Source: Calothrix sp. FI2-JRJ7
GTDB lineage: Bacteria > Cyanobacteriota > Cyanobacteriia > Cyanobacteriales > Nostocaceae
DNA length: 64,000 bases
NCBI GenBank assembly: GCA_019359675.1
Contig: JAHHGX010000091.1
Span: 62,001 to 126,000, forward strand
Direction: 5' to 3'
Each line of letters begins with the position of its first letter. The first letter of the stretch is position 1. Under the pieces are notes generated by a model, which did no database searches, was not told where the DNA came from, and was given only the letters and a program-made list of their open reading frames with translations. The translations under genes and the position numbers were made by a program. Positions 8,425-17,400 of this stretch are shown piece by piece.

Positions 8425-10782
8425 GTGGGTAAATTGGTTGTTTTAAAGTTTGGAAAGGGTAGCTTTAAAGAGGGTTTCCCTGTTACTTTTCAAATTGGAG
8501 AGGAAAATACTCCACCTTCAACGGAAATTATGGGTGAGCTTCCCAGCAATGAAGTTCTACCACAAAGTTATCAGCGTTGGCAAGGCATATACCGTAATCT
8601 GGATTGGGTGGGAAGACCTGTTAGTATTTCCACCGGAAGAACTAAACGTTCAGCAGATGAAGAATGTTTGACGGCAGCAAAAATCGTCAATCAGCAACTT
8701 AACGATTGGCTAAAATCACCTTCTTTTCTACCTATCCGCGAAAAATGGTTAGAAAAGTTACTGCCAAATGATGATTTGCAGGTATTGATTCAAACTCAAG
8801 ATAACCAATTGCAAAAATTACCCTGGCATTTATGGGATATGCTGGAGCGTTATTCCAAGGTGGAAGTAGCATTAAGTCCTGTTAATTATGACCGGATAAT
8901 TCGAGATGTAAAACCTACAAGTGCTGTCAAAATTCTTGCCATTCTGGGCAACAGTACGGGAATTGATATTGAAGCAGATCGAAAATTATTAATGGAATTA
9001 CCGAATGCGAATATCAATTTTATGGTGGAACCACCTCGCAGTGAGTTGACGGATCAACTGTGGGAAGAAAGCTGGCAAATACTTTTTTTTGCAGGACATA
9101 GTTCTAGTCAAGCCAACGGTGAAACAGGACAAATATATATTAACCAAAATGACAGTTTAACAATTAGTCAGTTAAAATATGCTCTCAAAAAAGCTGTAGA
9201 TAATGGTTTACAATTAGCAATTTTTAATTCCTGCGATGGTTTAGGATTAGCAAAAGAGCTTATTGATTTGCAAATACCTTATTTGATTGTGATGCGGGAA
9301 ATTGTCCCAGATAAAGTTGCTCAAGAGTTCTTAAAGTATTTTTTGAAAGCATTTGTGATTGGCGAACCCCTTTATAAAGCTTTACGAGAAGCGAGGGAAC
9401 GTTTGCAAGGATTAGAAAGTAAATTTCCATGTGCAAGTTGGTTACCAACAATATATCAACATCAAGCAGAAGTGCCTTTAACTTGGCAAAATATGATTGC
9501 AACAGTTCCAAATGCAGTGGGTAACAATAATGTATTTACAAAGCGAGGATTGATAAATTTAGTTATATCTAGTTTATTAGTAACTAGCTTGGTGAGTGGA
9601 ATGCGTTTGTTCGGATTATTGCAAGCACTAGAATTGCCAGCATTCGACCAGATGATGAAATTGCGACCCAGCGAACGGATTGACGAGCGTCTATTAATTG
9701 TAACAATAGATGATAGTGATGTTGAAGCCCAACGACAAAGAGGAGAAGAACTGAAAGGAGTTTCAATTTCTGATAAATCCTTGGAACGCTTATTAGGAAT
9801 TTTACAAAAATACAAGCCGAGTGTAATTGGTCTAGATATTTATCGCGATTTCAATACAAATCCCCAACATCAAAACCTGATTGCAAATTTAAAAAATACC
9901 GATAATTTGGTAGGTATTTGTAAAGTTAGTAGTACAAAATTTGACCCTTATGGTGTGCGTCCTCCTCAAGAAATTCCTGTAGAGCGTTTAGGATTTAGTG
10001 ACTTTGTAGACGACACCGATAACGTATTGCGGCGCCAGTTATTGTCGATGAACCCAGAGGCAAATTCTCACTGTCAGGCATCTTATGCTTTGAGTTTACA
10101 ACTAGCTTCTCGCTATCTATTGCAAGTTCATAATATTCAAACTAATTTGACTGCTGATGGTAAAAACTGGCAGATTGGTAATGTAGTTTTTCAGAGGTTG
10201 GAATCGCATGGTGGCGGTTATCAAAGTATTGATGCCAACAGCGAACAAATCATACTAAACTATCGCGCGGGTAATGATGTTGCTCAAAAATTAACATTAA
10301 GACAACTGTTTGCTGCTGCTGAGGATAATCCTACTGCCCTCAAAAAATTTATTGAAAATAAAATTGTATTAATTGGTATCACTAAAAGTGGCGCCGAAGA
10401 TAGGTGGCAAACCCCCTATGGAAGACTTCTACAAAACCAAATGCCAGGGGTTGAGGTACAAGCCCATATGGTTAGTCAAATACTGAGTAGCGCATTAGAC
10501 AAACGTCCACGAATAGGAGTATTATCACCGTGGAGTGATACAGCTTGGATTTTGGGGTGGTCTATCGTTGGAGGGTTAGCAGGTGTATATTGCTACCATC
10601 CGGTATTAGCCAAGCATCTACTTCCCAAAATATCTTTAGCTTTGTTGCTGAGTTGCGGAATTCTCTATGGAATTTGTTTTTATATGTTAATTCAAGGCAC
10701 TTGGATGGCATTTGTACCATCAGCGATAGCTTTAGTGGGAACAACAAGTATAAGTACTGTCGTCATTATTAAAGGTAAATAA
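8425..10782 (+). CDS. CHAT-CHASE2 fusion membrane protein (caspase-like protease plus sensor)
   Basis: A 785-residue protein starting at GTG, with a good GGAGGG ribosome site at 8411-8416. Residues about 100-360 form a CHAT (caspase-HetF-associated) domain with the expected dyad: His225 in FFAGHSSS and Cys270 in FNSCDGLG. A membrane segment lies near 375-395. A CHASE2 domain (about 400-690, starting FDQMMKLRPSERIDERLLIVTIDD) would be outside the cytoplasm, and three membrane helices end the protein. CHASE2 normally feeds kinases, cyclases or phosphatases; here the output would be a cytoplasmic protease. It begins a locus with DUF928, a TpsA-like exoprotein and a second CHAT protein. Confidence 0.9.
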   Translation: MGKLVVLKFGKGSFKEGFPVTFQIGEENTPPSTEIMGELPSNEVLPQSYQRWQGIYRNLDWVGRPVSISTGRTKRSADEECLTAAKIVNQQLNDWLKSPSFLPIREKWLEKLLPNDDLQVLIQTQDNQLQKLPWHLWDMLERYSKVEVALSPVNYDRIIRDVKPTSAVKILAILGNSTGIDIEADRKLLMELPNANINFMVEPPRSELTDQLWEESWQILFFAGHSSSQANGETGQIYINQNDSLTISQLKYALKKAVDNGLQLAIFNSCDGLGLAKELIDLQIPYLIVMREIVPDKVAQEFLKYFLKAFVIGEPLYKALREARERLQGLESKFPCASWLPTIYQHQAEVPLTWQNMIATVPNAVGNNNVFTKRGLINLVISSLLVTSLVSGMRLFGLLQALELPAFDQMMKLRPSERIDERLLIVTIDDSDVEAQRQRGEELKGVSISDKSLERLLGILQKYKPSVIGLDIYRDFNTNPQHQNLIANLKNTDNLVGICKVSSTKFDPYGVRPPQEIPVERLGFSDFVDDTDNVLRRQLLSMNPEANSHCQASYALSLQLASRYLLQVHNIQTNLTADGKNWQIGNVVFQRLESHGGGYQSIDANSEQIILNYRAGNDVAQKLTLRQLFAAAEDNPTALKKFIENKIVLIGITKSGAEDRWQTPYGRLLQNQMPGVEVQAHMVSQILSSALDKRPRIGVLSPWSDTAWILGWSIVGGLAGVYCYHPVLAKHLLPKISLALLLSCGILYGICFYMLIQGTWMAFVPSAIALVGTTSISTVVIIKGK

Positions 10783-10799
10783 TAAGTTTTTATTTTAGG

Positions 10800-10894
10800 A
10801 CTTACGCAAAGAAACCTGGTTTCTACGCAAAATCGTCATTTTGATTATATGCTATCAACGAAGAAACCAGGTTTCTAGGTTTTCGTGCGTAAGT
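10800..10894. repeat. AGAAACC(A/T)GGTTTCT palindromic repeat
   Basis: Two short palindromes (GAAACCTGGTTTC and GAAACCAGGTTTC) nested inside longer arms ACTTACGCA and TGCGTAAGT. Relatives are at 19930-19945 and 29178-29243. It sits between the CHAT-CHASE2 gene and the DUF928 gene. Confidence 0.75.
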
Positions 10895-10967
10895 TTTTAT
10901 TTTTTAGGGAACTGTCAAGAGATTAAGAAACTGCAACAGTAATAAGTCATTTGTGAGGACTAAATCG

Positions 10968-11759
10968 ATGAATTTTGTTTGGCTGCCAATAAAGGCTAGT
11001 TTAATATTGATTCTTAGTTCTATAATCTTCATTCCCTATAACGGGTTTTTACACATAGAACCTGCTTACTCAAATAAACAAAACCAAAAAATTAAATTTA
11101 CCTTACCAGCACCACCACCAGGAAGAGCAGTTGGTGGACGTTCTCGTGGTGGTGGACGCAGAGGCCCTTGCCCAGATGTAGAAACTAACTTAACTGCTTT
11201 AGTGCCTTTTACGCAAAAGACTGTAAAGTTGGGGCAAACGGAACACGTAAAGGAAAATGTTTGGGGATTGACCAATAGCTTGCGTCCTCAATTCCCTTTT
11301 TACGTTCCCTTCACCAACAAATATTCTTTTCCAACAGAATTTCTTCTGCAAGATGAGGAGTCCAAGAAAATAATTTATCAATCAGCAGTTAAATTGCCAA
11401 GTAAACCAGGTATTATCTCCATTTCTCTTCCTGAAACAGTCAAACCATTGGAAGCAAATAAAAATTATCGCTGGTTCTTTAATATCTACTGCGAACCCCA
11501 AAAACCAATTCCTTCGCTCCGGGTAGAAGGTGTTGTGCGACGAGTTACATTGAGTGGATTAAACAAAAAAATTAATGCCACTGAACCTCGCAAACAAGTT
11601 GAATTATATGCCACAGAGGGTATTTGGTTTGATGCTCTTAATACATTGGCAAGATTACGACAACAGGAACCAGAAAATAAAGAGCTGGTTGAGACTTGGG
11701 TGAGTTTGCTCGAAAGTATTGGCTTGAGCGATATTGCCAAGCAACCGTTGGTTGAATAG
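10968..11759 (+). CDS. DUF928 exported protein
   Basis: DUF928 family, about 263 residues from the ATG at 10968. An in-frame GTG at 10953 is possible, but GAGG at 10955-10958 is a ribosome site at the right distance for the ATG. An N-terminal signal segment (LPIKASLILILSSIIFIP) is followed by the family hallmark: a Pro-rich/Gly-Arg-rich stretch (PAPPPGRAVGGRSRGG), then CPDVETNLTALVP. A beta-rich domain contains FPFYVPF and NYRWFFNIYC. The family is almost confined to cyanobacteria and has no established function. Here it lies between the CHAT-CHASE2 gene and the TpsA-like exoprotein, which suggests a periplasmic role in the same pathway. Confidence 0.9.
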   Translation: MNFVWLPIKASLILILSSIIFIPYNGFLHIEPAYSNKQNQKIKFTLPAPPPGRAVGGRSRGGGRRGPCPDVETNLTALVPFTQKTVKLGQTEHVKENVWGLTNSLRPQFPFYVPFTNKYSFPTEFLLQDEESKKIIYQSAVKLPSKPGIISISLPETVKPLEANKNYRWFFNIYCEPQKPIPSLRVEGVVRRVTLSGLNKKINATEPRKQVELYATEGIWFDALNTLARLRQQEPENKELVETWVSLLESIGLSDIAKQPLVE

Positions 11760-11859
11760 TGAAGTTTTGTAAAATTATTGCATAATCTTAGTGTCAACTA
11801 CGTATATGTACCAAGAAACCTGTTTTTAATGCTCAAGCAATTTTTTAAATATCAGTGCC

Positions 11860-14529
11860 ATGAAATTAATATTTCATTTACTTAGTTTCTCCATTGTCAC
11901 ATCTATATTATTACCAAAAGCACAAGCACAGATTACAACGGCGCCTGGTGACGCGAATACTGTTGTAAATCAAAGTGGAAATACTTTTACTATTACAGGT
12001 GGCACTCAAGTTGATAAGAATGTATTTCACAGTCTGCAAAAGTTTGGATTAAATGATTTGCAAATTGCAGACTTTGTGACGAATCCCGGTACTAAGAATA
12101 TTTTAGGAAGAGTTACAGGTGGAGATGCTTCGGTAATTAATGGGTTAATTAAAGTCACGGGTAGCAATGCTAACTTGTATTTAATGAACCCATCCGGGAT
12201 TATATTTGGTTCTGGCGCCAGGTTAGATGTTCCTGGGTCTTTTACTGCGACAACCGCGAACGGAATTGGGTTTGGGAATAAGTGGTTTAATGCTTTTGGT
12301 GTAAATAATTACGCTGACTTGATTGGAGAACCCAGTTCATTTGCATTTACCATGAGTCAACCGGGAGCTATCGCCATTGATGGGTTTGGTGATTTAGCTA
12401 TAAAACCGGGACAAAATTTAACTCTTCTTGGTGGTACTGTTGTTAATACAAGGGGACTCAGCGCTTCCGGAGGGCAGGTAACGGTCGCGACTGTATCTGG
12501 GGAAAGTATAGTTAAAATTACACAGCCGGGAAATATTTTGAGTCTCGAAACTCAACCAATCTCAACAGCACCTAGTTTACCGAATAATTGGTCGTTACCT
12601 ATTTTATCTCTCCCCGCATTATTAACGGGTGGAGGAGTTACGAATGCAACGGGTTTAACAATCAGTGGAGATACAGTAAAACTGACGGGTTCAGGTTTAA
12701 AAATAGAAAACGGCGATTTAGTAGTAGATAATGTTGATGCTGGAAATGCCACACTATCATCGAGTCGTAATTTAATTTCTGTTGGTCAATCGGGACAGGG
12801 GTTAACAACATCTGGAAACTTGAGCTTATTAGCTAAAGATACTATAAATTTATTTGATGGTGCGGGGTTTGACGAATTCTTTATTTTGCAAACGGGGGGA
12901 AACTTAAAAGTTCAAGGAAATCAAAATATTAGTATTCAGTTAGCTAATGAAAAATCTATCTTACAGGCAGGCGGTAATCTTGATTTAGTCAGCGATGGTA
13001 CAATTAGTGGTAATGCTGGTTTCATTACAGGTCAAAATTTTTCGGTGCAGAATTTATCTGGTGGAGCAGGCAATTTCAGTTCTAGTTTTCTCAGCCCAGT
13101 TGGAACTAATTCTCAAGGGATAATAAGCTCTAATGGTGATGTCAATTTTGGCAATTATAAAGGTTCTTCTCTAAAAGTAGAAGCTAAAGGCAGTATCGTA
13201 GGTGGTGATATTCAAATTACACAACCAAATGCTTCTTTAGTAGGAACAGACCCAGATATTGCTACATTAAAAAATAGCTCATCGTTGATTTTGCGAGCGG
13301 GGTTGAGTGAATTACGCAATCCAGCAACTATTTCTCCAACTTCTATTGATACAACAATTTTTTCCAGTACGAATACTTCTACATCAGCAGGAAATATTAC
13401 AGTCGGAAATATTACAGTCGGAAATATTACTATTGAACCAGCGAGTAGTGAAATTTTAGGTCCCGTGATTCTCTCCGCCAAAAATGATATTAATGTAAAT
13501 GGCAATATTTCTTTAGGAAATTTTATATTGGATGGTTCTTTCAACGGTATAAATAGTCCGTTAATTTTGAATTCTTCAGAAGGTAGTATTTTAGTTAGAG
13601 GTGACATAAATGCTGGTAATACTACACTTTCTGGCACCAACAATATTAATACAGGAAATTTAAGAGTAATATCATCGGGTGGATTTGGTCGGATAAATGA
13701 TTTTGCATTTCTATCTTCAGAAACTGGAAAAATTACAGTTAATACTATTCGCGTTCCATTTGGTAGCATAAGTATTAATGCTGCCGATACATTTCAAGCA
13801 AAAGATACTTTTTTAAGTTCATTTACTTTTACTGGACCTAGCGAGGTTCCAGTTAGTATTCAAGCCCAAGGAAATATAAATATTCAACATGGTGGAGTAA
13901 AATTCACTGAAGGGGTTGGTGTTGAAAAAGATGCAAATGGGAATACTATATACCGAGTCAAAGCTGATGGTAGAAGAGTCTTCTTTCAAGGTAAAGACGA
14001 TGTTGGTCAAATTATTTTTGTTGACGAAAATGGGAACCCTGTCCCAGATAGACCTGTAACTGTCAACAGTGTTGCTTTTGATGCCAACAATATTTCATCA
14101 GATGGAAGTTTTACAGCTGGGTTGATTGTTAAAAAGGGAGGAGTTGATGCTGGCCTGTACGGCGCTTTTGGTGATACATTTTTAGAGGGAAGTGCCGATA
14201 TTAATGTAGTAGCTATTCCCAAACCTAAAACCGATGTTTCTTCTGGCAATGGAACATTAAATAACCAAAACTCTCCCGATGGACAAATTGTTCAACGTCA
14301 ATTAAATCAAGATGAAAAAAATGATGTTTGTTCTCCAAAAAATTCAATTGCCCTTAATCCCAGAGGAAATACTCGTGGGGGGAATGTGACGAATAACCCC
14401 CAATTACCAAAAAATGACCCTTGTAAAACAACTGATGATAAGAACAACATCCTAAAAGTAGCTCCAGATAATCGATTTAATTCTAATTCGGCTTTACCAA
14501 AATCTTTATTTGAGTTAGAGAAACAATGA
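11860..14529 (+). CDS. TpsA-like filamentous haemagglutinin exoprotein
   Basis: An 889-residue exoprotein of the two-partner secretion type. A signal peptide (MKLIFHLLSFSIVTSILLPKAQA) is followed by the TPS domain (about residues 25-150), with the diagnostic NLYLMNPSGIIFG motif and the LDVPGSFTATTA strand. A long right-handed beta-helix of glycine/asparagine-rich repeats follows, including a short GNITV repeat at 13390-13430. The C-terminal 120 residues are polar, with CSPKNS and DPCKTT cysteines. It should be secreted through a TpsB pore, and the ShlB-like gene at 17397-19142 is the obvious partner. The stop overlaps the start of the next gene (ATGA), implying translational coupling. Confidence 0.9.
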   Translation: MKLIFHLLSFSIVTSILLPKAQAQITTAPGDANTVVNQSGNTFTITGGTQVDKNVFHSLQKFGLNDLQIADFVTNPGTKNILGRVTGGDASVINGLIKVTGSNANLYLMNPSGIIFGSGARLDVPGSFTATTANGIGFGNKWFNAFGVNNYADLIGEPSSFAFTMSQPGAIAIDGFGDLAIKPGQNLTLLGGTVVNTRGLSASGGQVTVATVSGESIVKITQPGNILSLETQPISTAPSLPNNWSLPILSLPALLTGGGVTNATGLTISGDTVKLTGSGLKIENGDLVVDNVDAGNATLSSSRNLISVGQSGQGLTTSGNLSLLAKDTINLFDGAGFDEFFILQTGGNLKVQGNQNISIQLANEKSILQAGGNLDLVSDGTISGNAGFITGQNFSVQNLSGGAGNFSSSFLSPVGTNSQGIISSNGDVNFGNYKGSSLKVEAKGSIVGGDIQITQPNASLVGTDPDIATLKNSSSLILRAGLSELRNPATISPTSIDTTIFSSTNTSTSAGNITVGNITVGNITIEPASSEILGPVILSAKNDINVNGNISLGNFILDGSFNGINSPLILNSSEGSILVRGDINAGNTTLSGTNNINTGNLRVISSGGFGRINDFAFLSSETGKITVNTIRVPFGSISINAADTFQAKDTFLSSFTFTGPSEVPVSIQAQGNINIQHGGVKFTEGVGVEKDANGNTIYRVKADGRRVFFQGKDDVGQIIFVDENGNPVPDRPVTVNSVAFDANNISSDGSFTAGLIVKKGGVDAGLYGAFGDTFLEGSADINVVAIPKPKTDVSSGNGTLNNQNSPDGQIVQRQLNQDEKNDVCSPKNSIALNPRGNTRGGNVTNNPQLPKNDPCKTTDDKNNILKVAPDNRFNSNSALPKSLFELEKQ
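13390..13432 (+). repeat. 15-bp tandem repeat in the exoprotein gene
   Basis: Nearly three copies of GGAAATATTACAGTC, encoding GNITVGNITVGNIT, within the beta-helix region. A recent in-frame expansion of one beta-helix rung is the simplest reading. Confidence 0.8.
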
Positions 14530-17258
14530 TTATTTGGAGTAAAGTTGCTTTCAGCTCTTTTATCATCGCTAATTTCACTGGTGTTGTTATTCCTGAACAT
14601 CACCTGCAACCACCTTCCTTTGTAAGTAGAGTTGAAAACCTCTCCCCCAACCCCTCTCCTGCAAGGAGGGGGGAGTGTATTTTCCCCCCTTTCCTTCAAG
14701 GAAAGGGGGTTAGGGGGATAGGTTGTTTTACGTTAGTTTTTCCACATAACGTCATAAGTCAGATAAATAGAGCGGAGTCTCAATCGCATCGCATCAAAGC
14801 GGAAAAATTATTTCAAGAAGCTTTAAAAAATTATCAAGCAAATCAATTACTAGAAGCTATAGAATTATGGAAAAAAACTTTAAAAATATATCTTCAATTA
14901 GATGACAAGCAAGCGACTGCAACCACTTTACAAAACTTAATTATCGTAAACCAGCAAATACAAAATTATCCCCAAACAATTACTTATTTACAACAATACC
15001 TGACTCTAACGCGAGAACTGAAAGATAAATCAGGAGAAACAGCAGTTCTAATAAATCTTGCAAAAATTTACGCTAAACAAACTAAATTTATCAAAGCTGT
15101 TCAATATAACCAACAAGCTTTAATTTTGGTGCGTGAAACTGGTAATAAAATAGATGAAGGAGCTATTCTGGCTAATTTAGCCATTACTTACAAAACATTG
15201 GGTAATTATACTCAAGCGATTGAAGCAAATAAACAATCGTTAGAGATTCTTAGGGTGCTAGGAAATCGTAAGAATGAGGGAATAGTTTTTAAGAACTTAG
15301 GAAATGTTTATGAAGCTTTAGGCGACTATGATAGTGCAATCGCATCCTATGAGAAAAGTTTGCAAATTGCCCGTAAGGTTAATAATAAAGGGGAAGAGGG
15401 TAAAACTCTTAGTAATCTAGGTCAAATTTATGCTAATCAAGGTAAGTACGAAAAAGCGATTGCGACTTTTCAAACCAGTCTCCAAATTAGTTTTTCTATA
15501 AATGATATTGCGGGTCAAACAAGTACGTTGATTAATTTGGGTTCTACTTATCATTTTTTGGGGAAGTTAGACAAAGCAGTTGATAATTATCAAAAAAGTC
15601 TCAAACTTGCTCGACAGATAAAGAACAAGCAACGGGAATTGGAAGCTTTGGGAAGTTTGGGATTAGCACACGAAGATTTAAAAGACTATCCCCAAGCTAT
15701 TGAGTATTTGAAAAATAGTTTAGCTATTGCCAGGGAAATTAGTGACCCGGAAGCTCAAGCGATGGGGTTAAATAATTTAGGACATGTTTTATTTACTGCG
15801 GGAAAACTTGAGGAAGCAGAAAAGACGCTTCGTGATGCTGTCGAACTTTTGGATGGAATGAGACCGGAACTTAGCGATACTTACAAGGTATCAATTTTTG
15901 ATACTCAAGTTCATTCCTACAATTTATTGCAACAAATTTTAGTAGCTGCAAATAAACCAGAAGCCGCTTTAGAAGCTACAGAACGAGGACGCGCGCGCGC
16001 TTTTGTGGAATTACTTGCTGGTAGATTCTCGGAAGATAAAAACTCAATCAATACCAATTTCCCTTCTGTAAACCAAATTCAAGAAATTGCTCGTCAGCAA
16101 AATGCAACCTTAGTTGAATATTCGATTGTACCTGATGATGACTTTAAGTTTTTGGGCAAACAACGCGGTAGGGGTTCAGAATTATTCATTTGGGTAGTAA
16201 AACCAACGGGTAAAATTACATTTCGTAAAGTTGATTTAAAGCCCTTATGGAAGCATAATTTAACCCTTGATGATTTAGTTAACGCCAGTCGCTGTTTGGT
16301 TCAAGGTATTGTATGTGAGCAGCAAAGGCAAAATATTTTGAAGTTAGGAGAAGAAAAAAATTCCAGTTATATTGGACTCCGTAAACTGCATCAATTTCTG
16401 ATTGAGCCAATTACAGATTTGTTACCAAAAGATGAAAATGAGCGTGTGATTTTTATACCTCAAGAATCATTATTTTTAACTCCCTTCGCTGCACTGCAAG
16501 ATGCTGAAGGTAAATATTTAATTGAAAAACATACGATTCTTACTGCTCCAGCGATTCAAGTATTAGATTTAACTCGTAAGCAAAAAAATCGTTTAGCAAA
16601 GCAAAATCTAACTAATTTAAAACCTTTAATTGTGGGTAATCCAACTATGCCCACAGTATCTGTAAATGCTGAACAACCTCAACAACTAGCAGTACTACCA
16701 GAATCAGAAGCAGAAGCAATAGAAATAGCAAAAATGTTCCAGCAAGAAGCAATTATTGGTTCTAAAGCAACTAAAGCTGCTGTAAAAAAGCAATTATCTC
16801 AAGCAAATTTCATACATTTAGCAACCCACGGACTTTTAGAATACCGTGGTTCTAATACTAGCTCCTCATTGCAGGGCTTAAGAATACCGGGAGCGATTGC
16901 TTTAGCACCTTCAGATCAAGATGATGGTTTACTGACTGCGGCAGAAATTTTTGATTTGCGTTTGGTCGCTTCTTTAGTAGTTTTGAGTGCTTGCGATACG
17001 GGTGTAGGAAGGATTACCGGAGATGGAGTAATTGGACTTTCGCGCGCTTTTATCTCCGCAGGAACACCCAGTGTATTAGTATCTTTATGGACTGTTCCTG
17101 ATGAGAAAACAAGACTATTAATGATTGCTTTTTATCAGGAATTACAGCAAAACCCTGATAAAGCTATAGCATTAAGAAAAGCTATGCTGCAACTGATGGA
17201 GTTTGGTTTTGAGCCATTAGATTGGGCTGGGTTTACCTTAGTAGGTGAGGCAAATTAA
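14526..17258 (+). CDS. TPR-CHAT protein (caspase-like protease with TPR repeats)
   Basis: A 910-residue protein whose ATG overlaps the exoprotein stop. An N-terminal hydrophobic segment may be a signal or anchor. Residues about 40-75 are translated from an intergenic-type repeat. About ten tetratricopeptide repeats follow (residues 95-470, for example ANLAITYKTLGNYTQAIEAN). The CHAT domain fills the C-terminal 350 residues, with the dyad His768 (LATHGLLEY) and Cys823 (LSACDTGVG) and the conserved SLWTVPDE and LDWAGFTLVG motifs. CHAT proteins are separase/caspase-like Cys proteases, and some TPR-CHAT enzymes (Craspase) are triggered by partner binding. Coupling to the exoprotein suggests that it processes or regulates secretion of that protein. 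Confidence 0.9.
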   Translation: MIIWSKVAFSSFIIANFTGVVIPEHHLQPPSFVSRVENLSPNPSPARRGECIFPPFLQGKGVRGIGCFTLVFPHNVISQINRAESQSHRIKAEKLFQEALKNYQANQLLEAIELWKKTLKIYLQLDDKQATATTLQNLIIVNQQIQNYPQTITYLQQYLTLTRELKDKSGETAVLINLAKIYAKQTKFIKAVQYNQQALILVRETGNKIDEGAILANLAITYKTLGNYTQAIEANKQSLEILRVLGNRKNEGIVFKNLGNVYEALGDYDSAIASYEKSLQIARKVNNKGEEGKTLSNLGQIYANQGKYEKAIATFQTSLQISFSINDIAGQTSTLINLGSTYHFLGKLDKAVDNYQKSLKLARQIKNKQRELEALGSLGLAHEDLKDYPQAIEYLKNSLAIAREISDPEAQAMGLNNLGHVLFTAGKLEEAEKTLRDAVELLDGMRPELSDTYKVSIFDTQVHSYNLLQQILVAANKPEAALEATERGRARAFVELLAGRFSEDKNSINTNFPSVNQIQEIARQQNATLVEYSIVPDDDFKFLGKQRGRGSELFIWVVKPTGKITFRKVDLKPLWKHNLTLDDLVNASRCLVQGIVCEQQRQNILKLGEEKNSSYIGLRKLHQFLIEPITDLLPKDENERVIFIPQESLFLTPFAALQDAEGKYLIEKHTILTAPAIQVLDLTRKQKNRLAKQNLTNLKPLIVGNPTMPTVSVNAEQPQQLAVLPESEAEAIEIAKMFQQEAIIGSKATKAAVKKQLSQANFIHLATHGLLEYRGSNTSSSLQGLRIPGAIALAPSDQDDGLLTAAEIFDLRLVASLVVLSACDTGVGRITGDGVIGLSRAFISAGTPSVLVSLWTVPDEKTRLLMIAFYQELQQNPDKAIALRKAMLQLMEFGFEPLDWAGFTLVGEAN
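14637..14730 (+). repeat. C/G-rich palindromic repeat inside the TPR-CHAT reading frame
   Basis: CTCTCCCCCAACCCC-type and AAGGAAAGGGGGTTAGG-type arms form two hairpins, matching the kind of repeat normally found between genes (compare 1605-1722). Here it is read through in frame as about 30 codons rich in Pro, Gly and Arg, between the putative signal segment and the TPR array. Confidence 0.75.
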
Positions 17259-17324
17259 TAACGATATCTAACCATAGAAATATGCAGTACAATGGGTTAG
17301 GATAGCTCAAAAATCGAACAATTC

Positions 17325-17400
17325 GTAAGTTGGGTGCAGGAACGGAACCCAACATTTTCAGGACGCGAGTTGGGTTCCGCAAAGCCTCAACCCAACCTAC
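17325..17400. repeat. GTTGGGT...ACCCAAC palindromic repeat
   Basis: Outer arms GTAAGTTGGGT and ACCCAACCTAC, with an inner GGAACCCAAC/GTTGGGTTCC pair. It has the same architecture as the copy at 34579-34659, and a partial copy is at 28148-28170. It lies between the convergent TPR-CHAT and TpsB genes, so it may act as a terminator for both. Confidence 0.75.

Noticed and set aside
13212-13769. 185-codon minus-strand ORF inside the TpsA gene
   Set aside because: It is the mirror of the repetitive beta-helix coding sequence (long shadow ORFs are common there). It has no domain pattern.
15986-16003. GCGCGCGC-rich stretch in the TPR-CHAT gene, considered as a local Z-DNA or recombination element
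   Set aside because: It encodes ordinary TPR-CHAT residues (ERGRARAFVELL, a motif conserved in this family), so the GC run is explained by Arg/Ala codons.
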